Below, piece by piece: positions 40,014 to 47,037 of a stretch of DNA of 47,037 nt. Positions within the stretch are counted from its first letter, which is position 1, and the number at the start of each line of letters is the position of its first letter. The DNA lies in assembly GCA_012838205.1 (NCBI GenBank), contig DUPR01000039.1, forward strand, positions 1 through 47,037. The letters are read 5' to 3'. The position numbers and the translations under genes were made by a program. The notes beneath the pieces are model-generated. The model did not search any database. It worked only from the letters and a program-made list of their open reading frames with translations, and was not told the DNA's origin. The DNA comes from Methanobacterium sp. GTDB taxonomy: Archaea; Methanobacteriota; Methanobacteria; Methanobacteriales; Methanobacteriaceae.

Positions 40014-41537
40014 TTAATAAAAAGATTTTCTTATGGATTTGTAATTGTTTGTCAATGATTTAGTGGGATGAATAACTTTAATTCTATCATCATTGAGTAT
40101 ATCGAACTTATTTTTGTAAATAGTGTGGACTGGGTAGACTTTCTCAGGATTAATGTCCCTTATCATGTCTAGTATCTCCTGGCCATTAGCATGACCAGAT
40201 GCATGGAAGCCTTCATTAAGTAAGGGTAACTTGAATAACTTCAACCAATTTTGAACCTTTGTTTGATTTATTTCCATCTGCTCATCAAATGGTTCGGTAC
40301 TGGACTGGATATATATACCATTTTCCGGTTTGATATCAATTAATTCCTTTAATTCAAAAAAATCGCAACGGAAGATATAATCGAGTGGATGGACCTGGAG
40401 ATCTTTGTAAGTTAAAACATTATCTGCATCTAAAAATTCTCTCTCCCATTTTTTATAGTCCCGAAGGGATTCTGCCGGATCCATATTATCGGCACACAAC
40501 CATTCATTTTCAACACAAGCAAAACTATCATCACCCACCATACCCCAGCCCTTGCGTGGTTTGTATATCATAACATCTGAAAGTTTAGGATAAGCACTGT
40601 TATTTTCCTGAAACAGACTCAAAATATAGGCTTGTTTAAGACTGATCACTAGCTTTCGGTCAGTGTCCTGTGCTACTTTAAAAAAGGTGACCAGCCGATC
40701 CAGATCCCGAATAGGGTAGTTTACCACCACTAAACCTCGACAACTTGCAATTTCATTAACTGCACGTTTTTCTATGTCTTCTTCACTAACATTACTAGTA
40801 TTATCAATTCGTGTACCTTCACTGATCATAATGGTAGGATTAGCTTTCCTTGCCTTTTCAACGAATTTATGGGTCAGTTCCGGGTTACGGCCGTGAAAAC
40901 GAAGATCTCCAGTATATACAATTGTTTCATCATCACTTTCACTAATAAAGGCAGAAGCCCCTGGTAATGAATGATCAACTGGAGCCGTTTTTATTTTAAA
41001 TTCACCAATTTCAAATTTTTTATAAGGTTCCACAATCCTTATGTCACGTTCCACTTTGGGACTGCTCCTTTTATATCCTTCACCCTTTTTTTTAGGAAGA
41101 TAATGAAATGTTTTCTTCAAATGGAGGTATTCGGAGAATGACGATGTACCTGTATCTTCTAAAGCTTTTAAGATTAGATAAGACTCATTCGATAGATAAA
41201 CTGGGATATCTTCCCTTAAATGGTGCACGTAGGCCACGTGATCCACATGGGAGTGGCTGATAAGGACACCATCTATGGAAGGCTTTTCAGGGTGGGAAAG
41301 TCCCACATGACGCAAGTAGTCCTCTCGATAAATTCCCTTAATGCAAGGTAAAAGGCCGAGCTGGACAAAATCTAGGATTCCATTAGCTTTACGTGGCTGT
41401 AAAAACTCAGATAAATACTCATTAGCCTTTGAAAAAGCCATTCCAAAGTCAAAGAAAAATGATTCTTCTTTTCCTCTGACTCTGATTTTATTGCCACCGA
41501 TTTCATCCACACCACCGAAAAAATCAATATTGGTCAA
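40014..41537 (-). CDS. Beta-CASP/RNase J-like metallo-beta-lactamase nuclease
   Basis: The metallo-beta-lactamase core is complete: HSHVDH at 95-100, His189 ([10 protein letters not shown]), Asp211 (YTGDLRFHG), and the beta-CASP motifs ISEGTR (239-243), HASGH (445-449) and a final His471 (VYPVHT). This order, with the RNA-cleaving beta-CASP insert (about 225-420), fits RNase J-like nucleases. It is longer than a usual archaeal RNase J (507 aa) because of an extra segment around 325-395. The start is TTG with AGGAG 8 nt upstream. A YhaM-like exoribonuclease is divergent from it across 350 nt, so both may serve RNA decay. Confidence 0.82.
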   Translation of the reverse strand: MTNIDFFGGVDEIGGNKIRVRGKEESFFFDFGMAFSKANEYLSEFLQPRKANGILDFVQLGLLPCIKGIYREDYLRHVGLSHPEKPSIDGVLISHSHVDHVAYVHHLREDIPVYLSNESYLILKALEDTGTSSFSEYLHLKKTFHYLPKKKGEGYKRSSPKVERDIRIVEPYKKFEIGEFKIKTAPVDHSLPGASAFISESDDETIVYTGDLRFHGRNPELTHKFVEKARKANPTIMISEGTRIDNTSNVSEEDIEKRAVNEIASCRGLVVVNYPIRDLDRLVTFFKVAQDTDRKLVISLKQAYILSLFQENNSAYPKLSDVMIYKPRKGWGMVGDDSFACVENEWLCADNMDPAESLRDYKKWEREFLDADNVLTYKDLQVHPLDYIFRCDFFELKELIDIKPENGIYIQSSTEPFDEQMEINQTKVQNWLKLFKLPLLNEGFHASGHANGQEILDMIRDINPEKVYPVHTIYKNKFDILNDDRIKVIHPTKSLTNNYKSIRKSFY

Positions 41538-41887
41538 AGTTATTTCTCCTAATCAAATCATATGCTTACATGCAACTGACAACTGTCTATTATACTATTT
41601 CACAAATAATTCAAATTAAATATATTTTTAATAATCCCCTTTATCAGTCTAATAATTTATAATAAACCAAGTAGAGCTACTGATACTAAGGTAATTATTT
41701 ATGTTATTATATAAATTGGAGCATGCATTTATTTTTTTTAATAGTTTTATCTTGTTCTATGTAGAGATGTTTTAGCTATCTTCACTTTTGAAAAAATATA
41801 CTAAATCTCATAAATACTAATAGACATATTAAGAAAAGTATCTATTAGTATAATTGTTAATTGGGGATTGTATTAAAGGAGATTTTT
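41538..41887. other. AT-rich divergent promoter region
   Basis: About 350 nt between the RNase J-like gene and the YhaM-like gene, very AT-rich, with no open frame or RNA gene that I can support. It must hold two divergent promoters; candidate TATA stretches lie near 41618-41632 (minus strand) and 41840-41855 (plus strand), but neither is distinctive. Confidence 0.45.
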
Positions 41888-42847
41888 ATGGTTAAAAAAG
41901 AAGAGGATTTCATTGGAAATCTTAATAATGTTAGAGAAAAAATTGAAACTTCATTTTTAATTTCCAGTGTAAGTGTAAAAAAAGCCAGGACTGGAAATGA
42001 ATACTTAGAATTTACTTTAACTGATAAAACTGGTGAAATCATAGCTAGAATGTTTGGAGGCATTCTAAAAGATGAAAATGGCAACATTATCGCCAGGATA
42101 TCAAATGGAAAAGCTAATCCGCTTTACGAAAGTATTGATAAAGGTGCTATTTATTCTATAACTGGTTCTGTTGATGTGTTTCCACCTCAATCAAACAATT
42201 ACAACATAAAAATTAACAGTATAAAACGGATAACTGAGGATTCCTATGATCTTGATGATTACATCCGAAAATCACCTAAAAATCAGAATGAATTGATTGA
42301 TGAAATCACTCAAACTATAGCGGAAATGAAGAATCCCGATTTAAAGAATCTTTTAAAATCATTTTTCGACGATGAAAAGTTCACCAATGAATTTATGAAG
42401 GCACCCTCTGCCAAAATTCACCACCATAATTATTTGGGTGGATTGTTGGAGCACACAGTGGGAGTGCTATTGATATGTAAAAAAGTTTGTGAAATTTTCC
42501 CCCAACTTGACACTGACTTGTTGTATGCAGGGGCAATATTACATGATATTGGCAAATTAAAGGCATATGACTATGATATATTAAGTATTGACATATCCAA
42601 TCAGGGTAAGCTTCTTGATCATCTTTTCATATCCTGTGACATGGTAAAAGAAAGAATAAGGATTAATGAAATTGAAATACCCGAAGATCTGCAAACTGAT
42701 TTGTTACATATATTGTTGAGTCATCATGGTGATGTCCATAATGGTTGGGGATCACCAGTCAGCCCTAAAACACCGGAAGCAGTTGCTCTTCATCATGCTG
42801 ATAATTTGGATGCTAAAGTTCAAGGAATGATTCAAAACACAAGATAA
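41888..42847 (+). CDS. YhaM-like OB-fold/HD-domain 3'-5' exoribonuclease
   Basis: Residues 20-115 are an OB fold of the nucleic-acid-binding type ([42 protein letters not shown]). Residues 165-319 are an HD phosphohydrolase domain with metal ligands in [18 protein letters not shown] (219-223), LLSHHGD (278-281) and [10 protein letters not shown] (302-305). This order is that of YhaM/CBF1 exoribonucleases. ATG 41888 follows AGGAG by 6 nt; a longer frame start at 41861 would put that site in the coding part. Length 319 aa is normal. A small membrane-protein gene follows after 36 nt. Confidence 0.87.
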   Translation: MVKKEEDFIGNLNNVREKIETSFLISSVSVKKARTGNEYLEFTLTDKTGEIIARMFGGILKDENGNIIARISNGKANPLYESIDKGAIYSITGSVDVFPPQSNNYNIKINSIKRITEDSYDLDDYIRKSPKNQNELIDEITQTIAEMKNPDLKNLLKSFFDDEKFTNEFMKAPSAKIHHHNYLGGLLEHTVGVLLICKKVCEIFPQLDTDLLYAGAILHDIGKLKAYDYDILSIDISNQGKLLDHLFISCDMVKERIRINEIEIPEDLQTDLLHILLSHHGDVHNGWGSPVSPKTPEAVALHHADNLDAKVQGMIQNTR

Positions 42848-42883
42848 TGGTGATTATAATTTGCAATTAATTATAGTTGGGGG

Positions 42884-43051
42884 ATGAATTTGGGTTTAGA
42901 TGATCTTGAGAAAAAATTAGATGACTATGGGGAAAAAATCAGCAAAGAAAGAGAAAAAACAGCCCGCATTAACAAGATTCTTTTTTTAATTCTCGTTTTG
43001 GTTGTGATCATTTTCTTATTAGCTTCATGGCGTTATTACTCAATTCATTAG
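42884..43051 (+). CDS. 55-residue single-pass membrane protein
   Basis: The frame encodes a charged N-terminal helix (DDLEKKLDDYGEKISKEREK) of coiled-coil character and one membrane helix (ILFLILVLVVIIFLLASW), ending RYYSIH. GGGGGATGA overlaps the ATG, so a TTG two codons on (42890), spaced 3-4 nt from it, may be the real start. It lies 36 nt after the YhaM-like gene on the same strand and is probably co-transcribed. No family known to me; it could be a membrane tether for a partner. Confidence 0.6.
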   Translation: MNLGLDDLEKKLDDYGEKISKEREKTARINKILFLILVLVVIIFLLASWRYYSIH

Positions 43052-43118
43052 TTGGTAAAATAGAAAATGAGCATTTTATGGGTGTACTAATTATAAAATG
43101 CTCTTAACTTTAGATGAA

Positions 43119-43361
43119 TTATATTATTTTACAAAAAACTTGGTTACAATCTAATTTTTTGACTTCTTGTTTGAGTTTCTGGTCTTTGCAGTACTCAAAT
43201 ATGTGGCCGCATTTAGTGCAGCGTATTATTCCAACAACCCCACTCGGTATGTGAGGAATGTAGCACATATCTACAAAAGTTTCTTTTATCAAAGTTTGTG
43301 ATACAGTTTTGTCTTGACAACCGCATTTTGGACATTTTTGATTAAGTTCTTCTGTTTTCAT
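43119..43361 (-). CDS. Small zinc-ribbon protein, tandem copy A
   Basis: Two C-x2-C pairs (CPKCGC and CTKCGH), about 37 residues apart, make a zinc ribbon; FEYCKDQKLKQEVKKLD follows it. Copy B at 43445 has the same plan, and the DNA of the C-terminal part is almost the same in both over about 60 nt, so the two arose by local duplication. The middle, between the pairs (IKETFVDMCYIPHIPSG), differs wholly. This copy carries a C-terminal extension with an extra Cys. Function is unknown; ribbons of this size bind nucleic acid or protein. Confidence 0.72.
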   Translation of the reverse strand: MKTEELNQKCPKCGCQDKTVSQTLIKETFVDMCYIPHIPSGVVGIIRCTKCGHIFEYCKDQKLKQEVKKLDCNQVFCKII

Positions 43362-43444
43362 TTTTTTCCACTTTTGGCATCTTTTATCATGATTTGAAAT
43401 TTCGTATGCGATTCATTTCATGATTATTATTTACATATAAGAGT

Positions 43445-43669
43445 TTATAATTGGATTTTTTTGACTTCATGTTTGAGTTTCTGGTCTTTGCAGTACTCAA
43501 ATATGTGGCCGCATTCAGAGCATCGTATGACTCCAACAACACCTACATCAAAATGAGGTACCGGGTTATGAGATTGGGTTACGTGCTGGGCATTTTTTTT
43601 GGTTTGAGAAACATTTTTATCTTTACAACCACATTTAGGGCATTTTTGTTTTAATTTTTCGGTTTTCAT
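43445..43669 (-). CDS. Small zinc-ribbon protein, tandem copy B
   Basis: Zinc ribbon of 74 aa with CPKCGC and CSECGH pairs, then FEYCKDQKLKHEVKKI, nearly identical to copy A downstream. The loop between the pairs (NAQHVTQSHNPVPHF) is His-rich, unlike copy A, so the two may bind different targets. GAGGT lies 5 nt before the ATG. An 83-nt gap separates the two copies, and each has its own ribosome-binding site. No enzymatic motif. Confidence 0.72.
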   Translation of the reverse strand: MKTEKLKQKCPKCGCKDKNVSQTKKNAQHVTQSHNPVPHFDVGVVGVIRCSECGHIFEYCKDQKLKHEVKKIQL

Positions 43670-44388
43670 AGTAAACCTCTTCTATTTTTTTTAAACAGTT
43701 TAGGATGAATAGTTAGTGTCTCTGGAAATTGTTTTTTGAACCATTTTAAATACCAACAAAAAGTATAGTTCGTCAACCTCCGAACGTAAGGTATGTTACA
43801 AACTAATATTTATAGTTATCTTTTTTCCAATTTTTGAGCACCTCCCAATCATAGGACACAAGATTTATACTGTTTGTTTAATACAACAACAAAAGTATAG
43901 ATTTCAAATATAAGTTACATAAATAATTTAAACATATTTTAGCATGTTAATGACTATTTTGTTGTACCAGTTAAACAACATTTTTTTTTGATTGAATCAT
44001 TTAAATAGCTTATACTCATTAAAAAAATGTTTAAAAAAAAATGAGATCCTAAACTCTTAACTGGAAAAATTTATCAAAAAACTCTGAAAATATTCAAAAA
44101 TCTTTTTTATTCGTTGATTATCACTAAACAATCTATTTAACTGATTATATGGCAGTATACATCCACTTATCTTCTTCAGGATCTATTAGAAAAAATAATA
44201 AAACTAAGCAGTCAAGGATATAAAAGAAAAATATGAATCATAAACTGGTTTTAGCCTAAATTAACAGAGGTTTTGTTAATTTAACCTTCAAAATACTGGT
44301 TCCTGTAATCGCTAATATTAAAACCTCTAAACGCTCTTAATTTAAAAAAATAAGCTTAAATAGGGCTTAAAAAAAGAAAATAAACCGA
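43670..44388. other. Long AT-rich region without a protein gene
   Basis: More than 700 nt with stops in all frames. It holds a repeated ACAACAAAAGTATAG-like box (near 43753-43767 and 43885-43899), a terminator-like hairpin at 43960-43989, and paired GCTTAAA boxes 11 bp apart (44354-44360, 44365-44371) just before the TATA box of the secreted peptidase. Regulatory DNA and perhaps a small RNA are plausible. I found no tRNA-like structure. Confidence 0.5.
43960..43989 (+). terminator. Terminator-like hairpin with T-run, no gene upstream on this strand
   Basis: TGTTGT (43960-43965) can pair with ACAACA (43975-43980) around a 9-nt loop, and a run of 9-10 Ts follows. The nearest upstream plus-strand gene ends at 43051, behind two minus-strand genes, so the structure would terminate an unannotated plus-strand transcript, if real. 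Confidence 0.35.
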
Positions 44389-44402
44389 AAAATATATATA
44401 AC
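44389..44402 (+). promoter_or_regulatory. BRE/TATA promoter of the secreted peptidase
   Basis: CGAAAAATATATATAA is a strong archaeal BRE-TATA match. Counting about 26 nt from its centre puts transcription start near 44422, 8 nt before a stem-loop and about 55 nt before the coding start. Confidence 0.6.
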
Positions 44403-44429
44403 ATGACACATCAAGTGACTCTGTTAAAC

Positions 44430-44462
44430 TGTCCCAAACCGTTTTTTTAAAGGTTTAGGACA
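44430..44462 (+). promoter_or_regulatory. Leader stem-loop directly before the ribosome-binding site
   Basis: TGTCCCAAACC (44430-44440) pairs with GGTTTAGGACA (44452-44462) in 10 of 11 positions, with one C-A mismatch, around an 11-nt T-rich loop. It ends one base before GGAGGCGA. It may govern access of the ribosome, stabilise the 5' end, or, at DNA level, be an operator. Confidence 0.6.
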
Positions 44463-44475
44463 TGGAGGCGATAAA

Positions 44476-45174
44476 ATTAGGCGAAAAATCAGACATGCAA
44501 TGGTATTTACATTGTGTGCACTTTTCTTAAGCATACCCGCAGTGGCAGCTACGGAAAGTAAAAATACTGAAAACACGGTGTTTGCTAAAGCAACCACAGA
44601 CCAAAACTTAAAAATCGGTATGGAAGGAGATAATGTCATTGAACTACAAAAATGGCTGACAAACCAGGGATTTTACACTGGAAAAATCGATGGCAAATTT
44701 GGTAACTACACTGAACAAGCAGTGATAAACTTCCAGATCTACACTGGAATAAAACCTGATGGTATAGTAGGAATGGTTACCATGAAGCACATGCACTACT
44801 TGGTCAATGGAAACACAAATCCAAACTACAACAGTGACACCTCCCCTACTGGCAGTGGCTACAGTACTGTCGAAGCAGCATACGGAACCAGAAACTATTA
44901 CCCCAGTGCTTATTCATCAGGCAGCCGATGGAGTAGTGGAAGAGGAACCGGAGACTGTTGGCAGAACAGTTACGCACTGTACAACCAGCTTACTGCATCA
45001 GGTACAAAATCTAGGATAGTCCAGTATGCAAATGGTTACTCACCAAACCACCGTTCAGTTGAGGTTTGGAATGGTAACAAGTGGGTTGACTACGACTACC
45101 GAAGGAATGGTTACTCAAATCGATACTATCCCACAAAACATGGTTCCTCGGCAAAGGTAATTAAAAGTAGTTAA
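44476..45174 (+). CDS. Secreted C-H-D peptidase with peptidoglycan-binding-like domain (candidate pseudomurein endopeptidase)
   Basis: A signal peptide ([24 protein letters not shown]) is followed by a PF01471-like binding domain (45-108: [39 protein letters not shown]), a Ser/Thr/Asn linker, and a papain/transglutaminase-fold domain with Cys161 ([15 protein letters not shown]), His192 ([12 protein letters not shown]) and Asp205 (KWVDYDY). Cys-His-Asp is the triad of the PeiW/PeiP pseudomurein endoisopeptidases. The start is unusual: GGAGGCGA is spaced for an ATT at 44476, which gives the basic signal-peptide head; the first ATG (44500) is 31 nt away from that site and would lose it. A strong terminator follows the gene. 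Confidence 0.8.
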   Translation: MRRKIRHAMVFTLCALFLSIPAVAATESKNTENTVFAKATTDQNLKIGMEGDNVIELQKWLTNQGFYTGKIDGKFGNYTEQAVINFQIYTGIKPDGIVGMVTMKHMHYLVNGNTNPNYNSDTSPTGSGYSTVEAAYGTRNYYPSAYSSGSRWSSGRGTGDCWQNSYALYNQLTASGTKSRIVQYANGYSPNHRSVEVWNGNKWVDYDYRRNGYSNRYYPTKHGSSAKVIKSS

Positions 45175-45198
45175 CCAATATCTAATCTATCTACACCC

Positions 45199-45236
45199 AG
45201 CAGTTGAACGCCAGAACTGCTATTATTTTTTTTTTT
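45199..45236 (+). terminator. Hairpin/T-run terminator of the secreted peptidase
   Basis: AGCAGTT (45199-45205) and AACTGCT (45215-45221) form a perfect 7-bp stem with a 9-nt loop; 11 Ts follow at 45226-45236, 25 nt after the stop codon. Confidence 0.75.
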
Positions 45237-45380
45237 AAAAAATTCATTCATTTTCCCCTAAAACTGAGTCTAAGGAAATAAGATTAATGGGAAAAAGGAA
45301 AGAGATTTATATTAAACTACTATTATGATAATAAGGTAATAAAGATTCCATATAAGTATGATTGATATAGGAAGATTATA

Positions 45381-45884
45381 ATGATTGATTATGTTTTCGG
45401 CCTGTCTGTGCGGGCTTTGCTCACTGATGATGAAGGGAAAATTCTTATTTTGAAAAGATCAACTAATTCCAGAACTAACCCCGGAAAATGGGAATTTCCA
45501 GGGGGAAAGGTCGATCAAGGAGAATCTTTTGATCATGCTTTAGTTAGAGAGGTACACGAAGAAACTCAACTAAATATATCCTTAGAACATGTAGTGGGAG
45601 TTTCTGAACAAAATTTACATGTTATAAGAGCTGTTCATATTATAATGTCTGGTGAAATTATGGGAGGAACTCTTAAACTCAGTTCTGAACATGAAGGATA
45701 CGCTTGGGTATTCTTTGAAAATCTACCAGAATATGATTTGGCAGACTGGCTCCAAGACTTTGTAAATAACCAAAACATAGCCCCATATCCAGAAGAAAAT
45801 GATGATGAGAAAACTGTTGTAAACAATGTAAAACCATGGTTAAAGTCTATACAAAGCTCGATGAATAAAATCATAAAAAGATAA
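45381..45884 (+). CDS. Nudix hydrolase
   Basis: The Nudix box G-x5-E-x7-R-E-V-x-E-E is complete ([24 protein letters not shown], read in parts, about 41-64), with the final Gly replaced. [18 protein letters not shown] before it is typical of the MutT-like and dinucleoside/nucleotide-sugar branches. It hydrolyses a nucleoside diphosphate linked to some group X; the substrate cannot be told. After about residue 130 there is a charged, likely helical tail. It is a single gene, with a TATA-like stretch GATTTATATTAAAC about 70 nt upstream. Confidence 0.9.
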   Translation: MIDYVFGLSVRALLTDDEGKILILKRSTNSRTNPGKWEFPGGKVDQGESFDHALVREVHEETQLNISLEHVVGVSEQNLHVIRAVHIIMSGEIMGGTLKLSSEHEGYAWVFFENLPEYDLADWLQDFVNNQNIAPYPEENDDEKTVVNNVKPWLKSIQSSMNKIIKR

Positions 45885-46115
45885 ATTTAAAAGAATCAAT
45901 AACAAGCAAAGATGTAGATATAAGTCATCGAAAATAGTCAAAGGATATCACACATTAAATCCAATGTAAATTAAAACATAAAAACATTTAAACCAGTGCA
46001 TAATATGATAATGTCGTATACAGAATCAAAACCTAATATTTATGCTAATTGGAATATTGTGATTCTGTATGGATTATGATGAGGGATTAACACCAGTATT
46101 TGGGGTGAAATTCAC

Positions 46116-46394
46116 GTGAACATGGAAGAACTGATAAATGAGCGGAATTATATTTTAGGTGAAATTAGAGCATATGAAGACCTCCAACTAGCACTCGAGC
46201 AAATTAAAAGGTTTAATATGGAAAATTTCACAGAAACCACCTTAAAAGTTTATGATGCCAGTGCCAACTCTGAAATGGAAGAAATAACAGAATCAGTAGT
46301 GGCTATTAAAATAGATGAATTAACAGACTATTTATTAAAAATTTCTGAAAATATCAACCGATTGAAAAACGATGATGGTTCTGAAATCCCATGA
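46116..46394 (+). CDS. Small helical protein of unknown function
   Basis: The protein has 92 aa (90 if it starts at ATG 46122) and two helical parts: one near the start (EELINERNYILGEIRAYEDLQLALEQI in pieces) and one near the end (DELTDYLLKISENINRLK), with a short strand-like, acidic middle. No cysteines and no membrane helix. GGGGTGA lies 7 nt before GTG 46116 and 13 nt before the ATG. The composition is like that of neighbouring genes. I do not recognise a family. Confidence 0.55.
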   Translation: MNMEELINERNYILGEIRAYEDLQLALEQIKRFNMENFTETTLKVYDASANSEMEEITESVVAIKIDELTDYLLKISENINRLKNDDGSEIP

Positions 46395-46926
46395 TTCATT
46401 GTAACTATTAAAAACGAATCATATTAAGGCAATCTTTTATTCTAGGTTAGAGATTTATATCCTAACTAACTCTATCTTTTTTTTATAATCTCATTTTTAA
46501 TTCATGTGAACTAACTTAAACTAGAATTGTTTGGTATTATAAAAATCAATTAAAATAACTAAGATAATCTTCAAATATACAAAATTATTGAGAATCAAAG
46601 CTCAATTTAAAAATTAAGCCTTACAACTCTAGGAACATTAAATAGTAAAATAAAAATAAGTTTGAACCAAAAAACTTGTTTTTAAGTAATTTATAATAAA
46701 AATGAATGATTCAAGAGATTTTAGATGTTATAAGACATAAGATGCTAATACAATAAAAGAATTTGATATGCCTCTTTTCCGGAAATAAACTATAAAAAAA
46801 GCTCCTTTATTAAAAATACCATTGAAACAGAAGGATTCAATATCTTTATGATCAAAAACCTTAAATAAGGCGTTATTTTAAAAACAAAGCTCAAAAAGCG
46901 CTTTTATAGCAGTTTTTTTTCGAAAG
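46395..46926. other. AT-rich region without a gene
   Basis: About 530 nt with only very short frames. After the small gene lies GTTAG...CTAAC with a T-run at about 46479-46486, perhaps its terminator. Further on is a perfect palindrome AAAAGCGCTTTT (46894-46905). No tRNA or repeat array seen. Confidence 0.45.
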
Positions 46927-46936
46927 CTTTATAAGT
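46927..46936 (+). promoter_or_regulatory. TATA box of the truncated last gene
   Basis: CTTTATAAG after a GAAA stretch resembles a BRE-TATA element. It predicts transcription start near 46958, about 9 nt before the leader stem-loop, as at the peptidase gene. Confidence 0.45.
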
Positions 46937-46966
46937 GATGTTGTTTTAATGTTTTGTTGAAGTAGG

Positions 46967-46989
46967 AAAAGTCTTGTTGTGAGGCTTTT
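46967..46989 (+). promoter_or_regulatory. Leader stem-loop before the last gene
   Basis: In RNA, AAAAGUCUU (46967-46975) pairs with GAGGCUUUU (46981-46989) over 9 bp including two G-U pairs, with a 5-nt loop. The GGAGGCG site begins 12 nt later at 47001. Confidence 0.5.
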
Positions 46990-47012
46990 TTATTTAAGTC
47001 GGAGGCGGTATA

Positions 47013-47037
47013 ATTAAGCGTGTGAAGCATAGTTCTA
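47013..47037 (+). CDS. 5' end of a probable secreted protein, cut by the window edge
   Basis: GGAGGCGGTATA at 47001 leads into ATT-AAG-CGT-GTG-AAG-CAT-AGT-TCT, that is IKRVKHSS. Spacing and wording match the leader of the secreted peptidase (GGAGGCGATAAA, then ATT-AGG-CGA), so an ATT start and a basic signal-peptide head are likely. A GTG at 47022 is the alternative but is too far from the ribosome-binding site. Only eight codons are visible, so the product is unknown. Confidence 0.4.

Noticed and set aside
43451..43654. A 67-codon plus-strand frame opposite zinc-ribbon copy B
   Set aside because: The minus-strand frame has the paired cysteines and a close paralog; the plus frame is its shadow.
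43768..43784. GTTCG...CGAAC inverted repeat
   Set aside because: Five base pairs only, with no T-run or promoter context; expected by chance in a region of this size.
46690..46750. A short frame (ATG near 46701) in the right-hand intergenic region
   Set aside because: Only about a dozen codons, no ribosome-binding site and no similarity to anything recognisable.

Overview
The window reads as the chromosome of a mesophilic, AT-rich methanogenic archaeon of the Methanobacteriales, most likely a Methanobacterium. This rests on family content: a pseudomurein-binding-repeat protein, a Mur-type ligase in a pseudomurein organism, MfnB (methanofuran), LL-diaminopimelate aminotransferase, the archaeosine transglycosylase TgtA, archaeal NAC, and Shine-Dalgarno sites of the GGAGGTGA type that often sit 4-5 nt before TTG starts. 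I saw no rRNA, tRNA, CRISPR array, transposase or integrase.

Layout. 1-6.2 kb is housekeeping: a 5'-truncated membrane protein, a small two-repeat pseudomurein-binding protein, then on the minus strand mobA, guaB, mfnB and a LutA/LutB-like iron-sulfur pair. 6.4-23.8 kb is a surface-glycan island. At its centre is a minus-strand operon, pseB-pseC-pseF(SpsF type)-class III aminotransferase-Gfo/Idh/MocA oxidoreductase-GNAT-pseG::GNAT-pseI, enough to make CMP-activated pseudaminic acid or a close relative. Around it lie GT2 and GT4 glycosyltransferases, an FkbM methyltransferase, a Wzx-type flippase bracketed by two paralogous GT-B-like proteins that are good candidates for the nonulosonate transferases, and a DUF2304/GT2 pair.

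23.8-31.8 kb holds an iron-sulfur flavoprotein, an MnmC-like tRNA methyltransferase and a very tight operon, tgtA-nac-metallophosphoesterase-NYN/PIN RNase-membrane-anchored GGDD (GTP cyclohydrolase III/cyclase-like) protein, followed by a small secreted protein. 32-38 kb has argJ, rfbD, dapL, a stand-alone response regulator and a MurD-like ligase. 38-43 kb has a tail-anchored zinc-ribbon/HEAT protein, a beta-CASP RNase J-like nuclease and a YhaM-like OB-HD exoribonuclease.

43-47 kb is sparse and AT-rich. It holds a 55-aa membrane protein, a tandem pair of small zinc-ribbon proteins, a secreted papain/transglutaminase-fold peptidase (candidate pseudomurein endopeptidase), a Nudix hydrolase, a small unknown gene, and the first codons of another secreted protein cut by the window end. 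The peptidase and the truncated last gene share an unusual leader: TATA box, stem-loop starting about 8-9 nt after the predicted transcription start, GGAGGCG, then an apparent ATT start codon.

The most notable points are the nonulosonate pathway with its candidate transferase pair, the GGDD membrane protein in the tgtA operon, and the hairpin plus ATT leaders of the secreted genes. All function calls come from motif reading by eye; no database search was run.
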